A DNA stretch of 64,000 bases from Bubalus kerabau (Eukaryota; Chordata; Mammalia; Artiodactyla; Bovidae): the NCBI RefSeq assembly GCF_029407905.1, contig NC_073627.1, positions 134,305,697 to 134,369,696 on the forward strand. Direction: 5' to 3'. This document shows positions 44,180-55,945 of the stretch, piece after piece. The translations under genes were made by a program, and so were the position numbers. Position 1 is the stretch's first letter, and the number at the start of each line of letters is the position of its first letter. The notes beneath the pieces are model-generated. The model was given only the letters and a program-made list of their open reading frames with translations. It was not told where the DNA came from and did no database searches.

Positions 44180-44410
44180 TGAATGTGAGGTAACATTTTA
44201 AGTGGAAAGAATTATTCTAGTGCGGCAATGAACTCTAAAGTCAGAGTTGGGTTCAAATACTGGCTTGGTCACATCTAGATATAAAAACTGAAAGACCTCA
44301 CATCTCTGTAGCTAAGCTTTGGCGTCTGTGAGATGGGTTTATGAGAAGGCTCACTACAAAGGATCTTTTAAGAGCTTTGCTGATACAGAATTGATATTCA
44401 ATAAATGGCT
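44180..44410 (+). mobile_element. MIR SINE
   Basis: Near-complete sense MIR: 'ctaaagtcagagttgggttc', 'aaatactggcttggtcac', 'gtctgtgagatgggtttatg' and end 'tgatattcaataaatggc'. Confidence 0.7.
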
Positions 44411-44414
44411 CATA

Positions 44415-45770
44415 TTCGAAGTGTATAATTGGTATGTTTTGACATGTGTATGCACTTATAAAAGTATCATCATGATCAAGATAATGAACAGTCATTATCT
44501 CCTCCTTTGCAGTGCCTCTGTCAAGCTCCACCCCGACTCTTTCCCCAGGCAAACACTGATGTGTGCTCTGTCACTATAGATTCATTTGCACTTTTTACAA
44601 CTTTGTATAAGTGGAATCATGCAATATGCACTTTTTGACTTCTTTCAGTCAATATAATTATTCTGAGATCCATTTATATTATTGTATTTATCAATAGTTC
44701 ATTCATTTTTGTCACTGAAGTCCAGTTAATTGCCTTATTTTCTTCTATAAATAAATTTTTGGTATCATATCTAAGACATATTTGACTTAGATCCAAAATC
44801 ACGACTATTTTCTCTTCTTTTCTTCTAGAAACTGGAAGTTTAGATTTAACATTTAGATCTTGTCCCCAAGTTTTTCATTAAATTCAAATAATTTCTAATT
44901 TGCATTTCAATTTATTTTTTGATCTAAGCATGATTCAAAGGAACAATTTAGTAAGCAAATGCTGCTGCTGCTACTGCTAAGTTGCTTCAGTCATGTCCAA
45001 CTATGTGCAACCCCAGAGACGGCAGCCCACCAGGCTCCCCATCCCTGAGATTCTCCAGGCAAGAACACTGGAGTGGGTTGCCATTTCCTTCTCCAATGCA
45101 TGAAAGTGAAAAGTGAAAGTGAAAGTGAAGTCATTCAATCATGTCTGACTCTTAGCGACCCCATGGACTGCAGCCTACCAGGCTCCTCCATCCATGGGAT
45201 TTTCCAGGCAAGAGTACTGGAGTGGGTTGCAGTTGCCTTCTCCAAATATCTTTCTGTTAATTGATTTTTTACCTAATTTCACAATGGCCAGAGATCCTAC
45301 TTGGTATAACTTAAATTCTTTTAGATGTATTGAAACACTTTTAATAACCCAGAATACAGTCTAGTTTGGTAAATATTCTGTGTGCACTTGAGAAGAATGG
45401 TACTCTGCTGTTGGATAAAATATTCTTTAAATGTAAATTAGGTCAAGTTGGCTAATAGGATTGTTCAAGTCTTTCATATTCTTAGTGATTTTCTTTTTAC
45501 TTGTTTGGTCAATTATTGAGAGAAGGGTATTGAAATCACCAAACATAAAGTGGATTTATTTGTCAGTTTTTGCTGCATGTATTTTGGAACTCTGTTATTA
45601 GGTGCATAAACATATAGAATTGTCATGTCCTCTTGATGAATTAACTTCTTTAGTATGTTAAAAATAACTTTCTTCATTCCTGCTAATATTCTTTTCTTTG
45701 AAATCTGTGTGTCTGAGAGCAATGTAGCTACTCTAGAGTTTTCTTTTGTTGTTGTTTTGTTTTTTGCCAT
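44415..45770 (-). mobile_element. Ancient L1 (L1M), antisense, split by Bov-A2
   Basis: 44415-44735 is the antisense 3' region ('tataagtggaatcatgcaat', 'aatagttcattcatttttgt'). 45245-45770 is antisense ORF2 ('gtgcacttgagaagaatggt', 'ctctgctgttggataaaata', 'caattattgagagaagggta', 'gttattaggtgcataaacat'). The order suggests one element, possibly with an internal deletion. Confidence 0.75.
44960..45244 (-). mobile_element. Bov-A2 SINE
   Basis: Antisense dimer beginning with (TGC)n (tail) and ending 'gttgccttctcc'. The linker is extended by one 'gtgaaa' unit (aaagtgaaagtgaaagtga). Inserted in the L1M. Confidence 0.94.
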
Positions 45771-45774
45771 TTGT

Positions 45775-45945
45775 TGAATCTGTGTGCAATGCAGGAGACC
45801 TGGGTTCACTCCCTGGATTGGGAAGATCCCTTGGAGGAGGAAATGGCAACCCATTCCAGCATTTTTATCTGGAAAATTCCATTGACAAGGGAACGTTGGG
45901 GGGACAGTCCATAGGGTCACAAAGAGTCAGACATGACTGAGCATG
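45775..45945 (+). mobile_element. Bov-tA SINE, truncated head
   Basis: Starts in the head at 'aatctgtgtgcaatgcagg', box-B-like ggttcactccctg, then a diverged BovA body ('cccattccagcatttttatc') ending 'cagacatgactgagcatg'. Confidence 0.88.
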
Positions 45946-46048
45946 TACAAATACACATGGCTTCCAGATCAAGAGAAAGTACGCTTTCCCATTCTATTCT
46001 ATTCTGGCTAGCAGGAATGCTAGATATACTTTCTGTCCCCACATTCTT

Positions 46049-46395
46049 TTTTTTTTTTTTTTAATTTTTTTTAATTTAATTTTATTTTTTAAGCTTTACA
46101 TAATTGTATTAGTTTTGCCAAATATCAAAATGAATCCACCACAGGTATACATGTGTTCCCCATCCTGAACCCTCCTCCCTCCTCCCTCCCCACACCATCC
46201 CTCTGGGTCGTCCCAGTGCACCAGCCCCAAGCATCCAGTATCGTGCATCGAACCTGGACTGGCGACTCGTTTCATACATGATATTTTACATGTTTCAATG
46301 CCATTCTCCCAAATCTTCCCACCCTCTCCCTCTCTCTCAGAGTCCATAAGACTGTTCTATACATCAGTGTCTCTTTTGCTGTCTCGTACATAGGG
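46049..46395 (-). mobile_element. Ruminant L1 3' end with TSD
   Basis: Poly-T, antisense 3' UTR ('acatgtgttccccatcctga', 'catcgaacctggactggcga') to 'tgctgtctcgtacataggg', flanked by a perfect 15-base repeat tgtccccacattctt (46034-46048 and 46396-46410). Low divergence suggests a young insertion. Confidence 0.96.
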
Positions 46396-46410
46396 TGTCC
46401 CCACATTCTT

Positions 46411-47767
46411 AAACAGATCCTGACAAACAGGAGACTACTCAAAGGAGAGTCACAGAAAAGTAAGGAATCTGGAAGCAAAAGCCTAGGAAAACAGTTAATA
46501 AAACAGCACAAGTGCAGTCTAGAGAAGAACAAGCAACCATCTTTCGGTAGCTCAAGGGTCCTTATATGAAAGAGGAAGTTGAGTGTGACTTTAGATGGAA
46601 GGACTAGGATCAATGGGTGGATGTTATAGGGAATCTTATTTTGGCTCAATGGTAATATACCTAGTTTCTTGAATGGTCAAAATTAGTGGGGCATAAACAT
46701 TTTTAATCTTATTTTGGCTCAATGGTAATATACCTAGTTTCTTGAATGGTCAAAATTAGTGGTGCATAAACTTTTTTTTTTAATGAATGCCTTCAATCAT
46801 GGTTTGATAAATCTAATGTTTTGTCAAAATTCAATGACATATGTTGTAGTATTTTTTTTTGTTAATTCAATAAAGCCCATTTTAAATTTAAATGTTATCA
46901 TCTCTCTCCTTTCCCTCAGCTGAGGTTTGGCCTAGCTCAGGATCTTAAGTGTGATGGGCCTATAGTTTATGCTTTTGTTCCTCTTTGCTCCCTCTCTAGG
47001 TTGTTCCTGTTGCTGTTATTGCTGCTGTCAGAGACTGATACAAGAGGACAAAATATATTGGAAGAGGTGGTCTTGACTATATGGTCCCTAGGTTAGTCTG
47101 GTTCTTCTGCTATTTGTGGCATCCCTGATCCAGTGATGGCTGTGGAAATTGTAAGCCTAGATTTCTTGGGGGTAGTATTTGGTTTCCTCAGTAATTATGG
47201 ATGCCTCAGAGGGGAGTTCTCATGTTTCCTGGGAGAAGCAAGAAGCAGGGAGCTGTCATGCTCCCAAGCCCTCTTCATAGGGCTGATAGTGTTCTTCTTC
47301 TCATCTGAATGTTCAGATGGACTCCTGAAACTTCTGAGTTCTTCTTGGAGTGGAAACTGTCCCATCTTTTTCCCAGGAGAACCACCACCCCCACACATAG
47401 TCCATATTAAATTTCCTGATTTAGACCTATTCTAGCAAGCCACTTTCTGTAAGAAATGTCCAGGAAGGAATCTGGCACCATCTCTATCTTTATGTACATC
47501 CTAACCTTCAAAATACTCATGTCAGTTTCCCTTCATCACTCCTGGGCAGCACCACTGTGGACTTGATGTATTGTATAGCTCGATAAGCATCCAGCATGGG
47601 AGTGAAAGCTTGGTGTCCATTCCTGCAGGTATATTTCAATAGCTACACTGGTTCTCCTGAAACTTCCTTGCACAGCCTGGTGTGTGGCTAAAACTGAGTT
47701 AAAGGGCATACAATTTAAATAATTTCACATTCAGCTTCCCTTTTTAGCCTCTTCTCATATAAATTGG
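46411..47767. other. Mostly unique sequence
   Basis: Holds the 73-bp tandem duplication at 46632-46777 and otherwise no repeat I recognise. The 100-codon frame at 47133-47435 has no recognisable domain. Confidence 0.4.
46632..46777. repeat. 73-bp tandem duplication
   Basis: The segment starting 'aatcttattttggctcaatg' occurs at 46632-46704 and again at 46705-46777, with only two visible differences (gggg/ggtg and catttttt/cttttttt). It has no match to an interspersed repeat that I recognise. Confidence 0.95.
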
Positions 47768-47890
47768 GTGGAGTAGGAATTGGCAACATACTCCATTATT
47801 CTTGCCTGGAAAGTTCCATGGACAGAGGGGCCTGGCAGGCTAGAGTCTATGGGGTCGCAAAGAGTCGAACAAGACTGAGCACAATGCACG
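47768..47890 (+). mobile_element. BovA SINE fragment
   Basis: BovA body without tRNA head: 'gcaacatactccattattct', 'gggtcgcaaagagtcgaaca', ending in CA-rich sequence. Confidence 0.88.
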
Positions 47891-49383
47891 CACGCATATA
47901 GACTGGGAATGGGTTGTGGGGAGCAATGTGAAATCAGAGACTATGGTAGGTGGTTGCAAGGCTGCCTCATCATCTCTTTATTAGCCCAGACCCCAAATGT
48001 GGGAGGCTTCTTCCAGAACACTAAGGACAGTCTCCTCTTTTCTTTCTTTAGTTTTCGGTTTTGGTTATCAATTCTATGGAAACAACCTATTGCTTAGGAA
48101 TAGGGCATACATTGGAAGGTTTTACAGTAGTTAGAGGTGTCCCTAGAGAGACTGAACTGCCCTGAAAACTAGAGAGCTTCTTGATTTTTCACTAACTGTG
48201 TTGTGAATGGAATTAGTGTTCATAAAGAATATGAAAAGGTAGCACTTTCAACATCTTTTCCCATTCTAACATTTCTAGATATAAACAGGTTATTGAGTTT
48301 TGTTTGTTTGTTTTCTGTGAGGGAGAAGTTAGGAAAAAATAACCATTGAATTCTGAGTCCTCATATCATTTAATGACTCTGTAAAAATTTATTGGGCACC
48401 CATTTAGTGCCAGACACTATTAGGATACTATAATACATTGATAAATGGCAAAAGTAGAAGTCAAGTGTAATAAAAATAGAGAGGTACCTCCAACCCAATG
48501 AACTGCCTATATTCTCTTTTTTCCCTAGGTATTTCCTAAGTGAGATGCTATATTACATAGGCAACTATATGTTATATAAAGAATTACACATCGGGGCATG
48601 GCCCCTGCCATCTAGGACTTATGATAAAATTAGAGGTAAGACTAATACATAAATATACATTTCATTATAAAAATCAAATGACTACACCTTTATGTGCAGC
48701 CCCAAGGCCATTCATTCATGGTTGTCAACAAGATTCTAAAGAAAATGAATTTGAGGAGACTATCAATGAAACTAGAATAGTCAGAGAAAGCTCAGTAGAG
48801 GAGATGAGACTCAAGCATATGAAAAATCTCAGAATACTGTCCCCTCCCTTCTTCAGGAAGAGCCTGAAGAGCCATAATTTCAAGAATTCCTGAATCTTCA
48901 GTGGGAACAGCCGATTCTTTAGATAATGAGCTCTTGGAGGAAAGCATAGCATTTTCCCTCATGTTTGGGTAGGACAAGCCAAAGAGTTTAAAATAAGATT
49001 TTTCCAAGATGGTCTGTGGGTGATGCGAATAGCAACTTAACCAGCTCTGTTATTATTAAGTAAAGATCACTTTTAGGTGAATGAAAGTGGCTGTTCTATA
49101 AAAATGTAATGTCTGAGTCATTCTGTGAGCATGGCAGACCCGAGTGCTGAGCCTCGAGTTCCAAATGCACACTCTTCTCCAATATGTAGCAAATGTAGCA
49201 ATACTCTTATTATGCTGTCCACCCTCCCTGACTCCATCTGTATTGTGAGCAAAGAGAGGAAAGTGATCTCTTGTCCATGAACTGGAAAAGTATCTGGATA
49301 ATTTATTTCAAGGATGTTTGGAAGTAGACAAGAATCAAAGCTGTCTGACTAGTGATATTAAGTGGAACCCCCCTCCAAAGGTA
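47891..49383. other. Repeat-poor sequence
   Basis: A segment at about 48370-48870 ('cacccatttagtgccagaca', 'catggcccctgccatctagg') resembles an ancient mammalian repeat that I cannot name with confidence. No coding signal. Frames near 48.6-49.0 kb lack recognisable domains. Confidence 0.35.
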
Positions 49384-49392
49384 CAATTACAC

Positions 49393-49545
49393 ATTTTGTT
49401 GGTTAGTCACTTTGTCGTGTCTGACTCGTTTGGGACCCCATGGCCAACTCTTTTGTGATCCCATAGACTGTAGCCCATCAGGCTCCTCTGTCCATGGGAT
49501 TTTCCCAGGCAAGAATACTGGAGTTGGTTGCCATTTCCTCTCCAA
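49393..49545 (-). mobile_element. BovA SINE with TSD
   Basis: Antisense BovA monomer without head, flanked by caattacac (49384-49392 and 49546-49554). A partial internal duplication gives two copies of the '(g)accccatgg.../gatcccatag' block. Confidence 0.9.
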
Positions 49546-49554
49546 CAATTACAC

Positions 49555-50291
49555 GTACTTATCACCTAATTCTATCGGAATGGATGAGAGAGGTACCTCT
49601 ATTCCAAAATACTGACCTTCCATAGCAGTCAGGTTCCACAGTGCCTGAAACTCCAATGCTATCAACCTCTTTTGTTTTCTATGGACAAGCAAAAAATCCC
49701 TTCTGAACTGCTAGGGAGAAGTTAGATCTGCTTGCACTAGTTGTCTTGGGGAGAAAAGCATAGGAGGTACAGTGAAGGCAACATGTTACAGTCTGAGAAA
49801 AACATCAATTCACTTAGAATATACCTCTTTGAGAAGCATCATACCAAGTCGGCCTGAAAATAGAATTCAATACCAATGCAGACCAACAGGACCTTCTAAA
49901 GGGATGTTTGGTAAATCTTACTTCTGAAAGACAAGGAAGAGTAGAAGCTGTTCCCCCCCCCCAACCCCTCCTCTGCAGGAACCCTCTTCTCTGGAGTACT
50001 TCCATGGGCCTTCTAGACAAAGAATGTCTCCTTCCTTGGGGCTTCTGCAGTTCTTGCTTATTCTTTCAGTTGACACTTTCTTCCCCTGAGCATGTACACA
50101 AGTGGAGCATGTTCATGACCATTTTCCTGCTAGACCATGATTATCAAAGATTGTAAAGGCCTGTCTGTGGTCAGGAACCTTACCTTTGTCATCTCTGTGT
50201 CTTCCAATTGATTAACACTCATTCATTCTGTTACCCTGTCATGGAGTCATCAGGGAAGATGATCATTTAGTCTAATACAATTATCCATCCT
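49555..50291. other. Unique sequence
   Basis: Nothing recognised except a C-rich run near 49954. Confidence 0.4.
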
Positions 50292-50304
50292 AAGCAGATC
50301 CTTA

Positions 50305-50571
50305 GGAGAAGGCACTGACACCCTACTCTAGTACTCTTGCCTGGAAAATCCCATGGACGGATGAGTCTGGTAGGCTGCTGTTCATGGGTTCGCTAAGAGT
50401 TGGACACGACTGAGTGACTTCACTTTCACTTATCACTTTCATGCATTGGAGAAGGAAATGGGAACCCACTCTGGTGTTCTTGCTTGGAGAGTCACAGGGA
50501 CGGGGGAGCCTGGTGGAGTCTATGGGGTCGCACAGAGTCAGACACGACTGAAGCGACTTAGCAGCAGTAGC
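50305..50571 (+). mobile_element. Bov-A2 SINE with TSD
   Basis: Sense dimer with linker 'cactttcacttatcactttc', and a tail 'agcagcagtagc' with an interrupted AGC run. Flanked by aagcagatccYta written as aagcagatcctta/aagcagatcccta (50292-50304 and 50572-50584). Confidence 0.95.
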
Positions 50572-50584
50572 AAGCAGATCCCTA

Positions 50585-53500
50585 AAAACACAATTTGATC
50601 CTAATCTCACAGAACTTCCAGAAGAGAAAGATTCATTTAAAAAGAAGATGGTGAATATCTAGAGGTTGGTAAAGCAAAATAACAGGCAATATCTCTCCCA
50701 CCAACTCTTTTTTTTTTTTTTCCTGTCTAGGGCTATTGGGAAAGCCTTCACAGAATTTTCTGAAAGTTCTTGACTATGAAATAGAAACTGCTCTAGAGCT
50801 CCCTGGTAATCATGAGGACTCTCCTGTGAGAGATGATGATTGGCTCCAAACAGTATAACCAGGAGAAAGTGGGGCCTGAGAGCCGGGTGTGACCCTCTGT
50901 AAATGCTGATCCATAGGGCCAGGGAAATTGGAAAGAAGTGATTAAGGCAGTTGTGAGCCAAGCAGAAAGTAGTAGTTAGACTTCCAATTAGCTGGGAAAG
51001 TGTAGTTTCAAGTGGTCCAGGGACGCTTTATACCTGGAAGTCCTGAAGAATGATAGACTGTCAACTGATAGACTGTCAAGGGCAACAAGACCTTGGGTTT
51101 TGGGTTAGTTGGAGTTTATGCTGAATTCTATATCCTACTTCTAGGAGGATAATCAAGACCACCAAATAGGAGGACAAAGGACTGCATGACTGATAGAACA
51201 GGCTCTCATAAATACCGAATGAATGAATGTATACAGTTAAGGGTAAAGATGAAGGCAGAAGACTTGTGCCAAAGACTGAGATAATTCAGCATATGAAGAA
51301 GGGGATGAAACAAAAGTTGTATATCTTGGACAAATTTGTCATCAAGGTTGATCCTAAAGATATGGATCTGGCTGTCAAGCAAAAGAGCTAAAGGAATAAG
51401 GCCCATTCCCCCCATTCTTGTATTAAGTGAGTAACTTAATCCTAACCCCCACCAACCGGTGCACACAAGGTTCTCGTTGTACTGCAGCCTCAGTCACCGT
51501 TAGACTTGGACTGACCCCAACCAGACTTGGAAGATGAACACCTGTGGGTACTCAGGTGTGAGCAGCCAAGAATGAAACAGGAACCAGCGGGGCACAATGC
51601 CTGAAGCAAATGATTAAAGAGTGAAAATGGGATCAATTGGCTTTTCGAAGATTAACACATGGCTACTGAGGTTTCTCCTCCCACTGAATTGACCAACTGT
51701 CCTGAAATCGTATCAGTGCAGCCCAGGTCCTCAACAGAAAAATCCAAATCCAAAGATTGGTTGTTTAAAGCACTGATGATTTCAAAAGATCGAGCACCAA
51801 AGAAGAGGCCATTGAGATCTCACTGCTAAGGGTCCAATTTGTTAGCTTGTTTTCTAATAACTGAGTTTTAGAAGAAGTGGCCAGAGAAGTTACTGCTCCA
51901 TTCATAGAGACACATGGGATCCTGGAAACTCTCCATTACTTGCCCTGCTTCGTTGGATAAATAAAGAAGCCTACTTACCTTTTTGTGTGTGTCATGGTAA
52001 CACAGTCAATAAGTAGAGTGCCTTCTGCAGATCCCTCCTGATCCACTCTGCTCACTCCCCTCCCTTTTTCACTTGCTCTGTGCCTGGGGACAGGACATTG
52101 ACTTCCATTAACAGGTCCCCTGCAGGATGAACTCAACTTCATTGGATGACAAGAGGAAGAGGTGTTTGTTCTCTCAGCTCCCTCTATCCTTTTGGGCTGG
52201 TGGTGCGTGGCTCACTTGCCCACAGTTCTCAAGTGCTGTCTGACACACAGTGTTTTCCAGAAACTGCTTACCCTGACTCCCTGTACCTTTTTCAGGCCTA
52301 GTGGGGCTGTTAGAGTTCCAAAGTTTGTCCCACCTAAGTATTATCTATAGAGTTTTCCCTGAACCCTACCTACCCTTGTGTAGATTGTCTTTACTTTAAA
52401 TTGTTTTTCAACCATGTTAGTGGACCATTCATTTTCATGTCAGACTCTGCCTGGTAGTCTGAAGCATCGGCAGGATCACCTCGTGGGCCAGTTCACTGTG
52501 TTTGCCTGTCCACACGTGGGCCTGTCCTGCCTGATGAGCTCCACCTCTCAGAAGGAATGAGACCGGGAAGGGCTTAGTGAAAATCCATTCACACAGCCTG
52601 AAAACCACCTTAGTACACACCCTTCTGTAGCCAAGTGTGTAATCTTCACCATTCGATAACGAAAGTTACAGCTATGCCTGTTTAGTGTTTTGCACTCAAA
52701 TGCTTATGGAGCCTGAATTTCCTCAACTATAAACTCTAGATGCCAGCATCTGTTTCAGAGGGTTCTAAAGAGGATAACTGAGTAGGAACAGCCTGAGGTC
52801 ACCAACAAGTAAGTGGGAGAAACAGAATTTAAAACTATGACCTCTTACTGGAAACCCAAAGCCCTTTCCACCAAACCATGTGCCTTTGGACAGCATATCA
52901 TGTTTATACTGCTGGCAAGCATAGTTTGATTGAACATCAGGGAGATAGCATATGCTAACCTGTAGGGCCTTGGGAGGGTATGAAAGAAACAGAAGGGCTT
53001 CCTGCACTTTTGAAGTTTTAAAGTACTTTTTGTTTCTTCCACTGGATGAAAAGGACAGTCACGTGTTCATAAACCATTGCATCTGCAAATGGAAGATCAT
53101 AAGGAACCCAGAGAGTAAAACAACAATAGTGATACTTACCATTGTACTGATTGCTGATCATATGAGAACTCTTTTATCGAGAGTTTATTACTCTTTTAAT
53201 GAGAAAACTATTCCTAAAATCAGCTTCATGAGGTTGATATCTTTATCCACTCTGCAGAAATATAGAAGTGGAAATCAGTTATCATGCAGTCACTAAACAG
53301 AGTCAAAAAAATGCAACCCAGTTCTGCTCAGTTCCAAAACCTGGGGCCTGGAGCCTTCCCTACCATATTTATGTTTTATTTCTGCTCTATATTCTTTTTC
53401 CAGAAAAGATAGGAGTCACAAAAGACATGCTCCAGGGAACTATTTCCTTGTTCTTTTTGAAGTGCATTAAGTCTTCCAAAGATACACGAGCATTAGGAAG

Positions 53501-54865
53501 TGACCATTTCTACATCACAAGTGGAAGCTGGTGGTGTCCTTTTCATCTAAACTGAGCCGACTTCCCCGGAGGTGAAAACTCCCCCTTGCTGAGTTTTGAA
53601 AGAATAATGATGTCTGGACTTCATACTCTTTGGCACATTCTGGTCCCCCTCCCACACTGGGGAGGACCAGGCTAACTGGTCAGGCTTGGGTTTCTACACA
53701 TGTCTGGCCTTTTTGACTGATTAATCATTGGAAAGAGATGACTAGCAATTGCTCCCCATGATAATTACCACATTCCCATATGGGGAGGGGAGAGATTCCA
53801 CGAGGGCTTCATAAATACCAAATGGAGCTCCTGCATCTTTGCAGGATGTGGTTTGATGCTTCTGCAGCCTCTGGCCACATCTCAGGTCTGCTTTAACCTG
53901 GTACTTTCATAGTCCAGGGTAATGGACCAATCAGCAGAGAAGATGGGAGAGCTGTGGCGCTAGGAGATGTCTTGTTTGTGGCTGATGGCACATTACACAC
54001 CAAGGACCTTTCTCTCTGCAAATCCCTCCTTCTTCTCCATGGTACAGAGGCCCATGGGGAAGAGTTGAACAAGCTCTCTCTGGTTTTTACTTTTTTTTTT
54101 TTTTGCCAGGGTCAACCACTCCTGCTGAAAACAGTGTTTGGACTCAGAGCGTGAGATAAATTACTCAGAGCAGCCGACTCCTTCATGTAAATAATTTAGC
54201 TTAATAAATAAGTGAAAGTCTACCGTCTGTTTGGTGGCCCTGGCAGCTCATTCATCTCCTGTCTCCTCAGCTCGTCAAGCTGTGCCCTGCTGCCAGGTCT
54301 CCTCCGAGGCTGATGGCCTTTTCCTGTCCTGTCACAACAAACAGCATTTTGGAAGAGAAAGCCCTTTCAAGTGTTTCCTCCTTGTCTTCGCAGTCACCCA
54401 GAAGAGTCATTGAAACAAGCAGCCAATTTGCAGCAGGGCCTGTGTGTGGGGGGCCAGGTCAGGGGCTGGGCCCCTCCTGATTGGAGCAGATCCTCAGGGA
54501 GAAGACTGGGTGGAAGACAAGGGAGAGGGGATCCAGGTGGAGCTGCAAAGAAACCTGGGGAAGCTTGGGAAGAGATCTGAGAGGATGATTAACACTGGGA
54601 CAGGAAGAAACAGTGGGTAGGCACTAAATACCACCTGGAGGAGAGAGGCAAGAATGTCGTTCAGCTAAGTGGAGACTGGCATCAGGCAGCACCTAACCTT
54701 GTGTTGGGAGTTTGGGAGTCATGCACCCAGGCTCTGAGCTCACCACCTACACAAGTCATTCCCCTTCCCAAACCCAGTATCCTGCCTCCTGTAAGGAGGT
54801 GGGGGAAGCCACCTACATGATGTTACACTGAGGCAGGAGATAGATGGTCCCCAGGCTAGGCTTTG
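50585..54865. other. Longest repeat-poor region
   Basis: Over 4.2 kb I find only weak MIR-like traces at about 52715-52790 and 53120-53300 and short T runs (50708, 54093). Small frames such as 51659-51829 (56 codons from ATG) are not recognisable. Parts of 53570-54230 look like candidate regulatory sequence; see findings. Confidence 0.45.
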
Positions 54866-55076
54866 GGCTGCCCTTGTGGCTCAGACAGTAAAGAATCTCC
54901 CTGCAGTGCAGGAGACCTAGGTTCTGTCTCTGGGTCTGGAAGATCTCCTGGAGAAGGGAATGGCAATCCACTCCAGTATTCTTGACTGGAGAATCCCATG
55001 GACAGAGGAGCCTGGCGGGCTACAGTTCATGGGGCCGCAAAGAGTCAGAGATGACTGAGTGACTACCACTTTTCAC
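54866..55076 (+). mobile_element. Bov-tA SINE
   Basis: Complete unit: 'cccttgtggctcagacagta', box-B-like ggttctgtctctg, body 'agaggagcctggcgggctac' and end 'gatgactgagtgactacc'. Confidence 0.94.
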
Positions 55077-55089
55077 AGGGTATACATCT

Positions 55090-55840
55090 ACAACTGGTCT
55101 CCTGTTACATTTCTAGGGGCAAGAATAAGATGGACTTCAAGCTAGACACTTAAAACTAGCCTCCTGTTTGCATTTCCTGAAACAGGAAGTGGGTGGTGTC
55201 CAGGTTACATATTTACAGGCAGCCTGTTTGCTCTCTGAAATGGAAGTAAATGACTGAAACAGGGTAAATAGCCAGGCTTTGCCTTCTGTGGACACTTTAA
55301 GATAACAGTCATGGCAGAAACAGAGAGTGGGTAAGCCCTGTTTGAGTAAAGGATCAGGAGATCATATATTTCCCCTCCTTGGGACAAGGGAGACATTTCA
55401 CATTCAAAGACTCCTTGAGGGTTACAAGGAGGGGGCACCAACCCAAAATATGTGATGCTAAGTGTGTCCCATAGGCCTCTAGACTGGAATCCATCTTAGA
55501 AAAATTTACACACACATGTTGGGGAGGGTCTTAGGGCAGGTCAGGTGTGAAAATATTAATAGAAACCAGGTCATTGCCTAAAAGTAAACAAACACCTGAA
55601 GAACTGCCTTATATCAATGACCTGTCTCTTTTTAGTGCTCCTCCTCACTAGACGGGACATCCATACCCTTTCTCTCAGGTGTGCATCTCTGCCTTATTTC
55701 TATCTTATTTAAACAGATTCTCTGTGTGCTCTCCACTTGCTATTGTGTCTCAAATAATAAACTTTGTACATACATTTATCATTTTTGCCTCCATGATAAA
55801 TGCATTTTTCAGTGGGGGCAAAAATTCAGGGAAAAATAGG
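55090..55840 (+). mobile_element. Probable ERV LTR
   Basis: LTR-like 3' organisation: a TATA-like 'cttatttaaac' near 55708, then 'gtgtgctctccacttgctat', a poly(A) signal in 'aataataaactttgtac' near 55757 and a short downstream U5-like segment. No internal retroviral sequence is adjacent. Ends and family are not resolved. Confidence 0.35.
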
Positions 55841-55854
55841 TTCTAGCTTCAAAC

Positions 55855-55945
55855 CCTTGCTGATCTGGTGGTTAGGATTTCTGGTTTAATCCAGGCTACC
55901 CAGGTTCAATTTCTGGGCAGGAAATTAAGATCTCTCCTCAAACCA
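55855..55945 (+). mobile_element. tRNA-derived SINE head (CHR-like)
   Basis: 'ctgatctggtggttaggatt' and box-B-like 'caggttcaatttctggg' then 'aggaaattaagatct' resemble a diverged cetartiodactyl tRNA-Glu-type SINE head. Confidence 0.5.

Noticed and set aside
47133..47435. 100-codon frame in unique sequence
   Set aside because: No recognisable motif, and length is within chance expectation.
51285..51391. Short Lys-rich frame (MKKGMKQKLYILDKF...)
   Set aside because: About 35 codons, no known domain, and no poly(A) tail or TSD to suggest a retrocopy.
51659..51829. 56-codon frame starting ATG GCT ACT GAG
   Set aside because: Looks protein-like in composition (Ser/Lys-rich end), but I recognise no family and there is no adjoining exon or splice evidence. 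A BLASTP hit to a conserved mammalian protein would revive it.
53761..53800. CArG box in 'cattcccatatgggg'
   Set aside because: Only four A/T bases lie between CC and GG, whereas the SRF site needs six.
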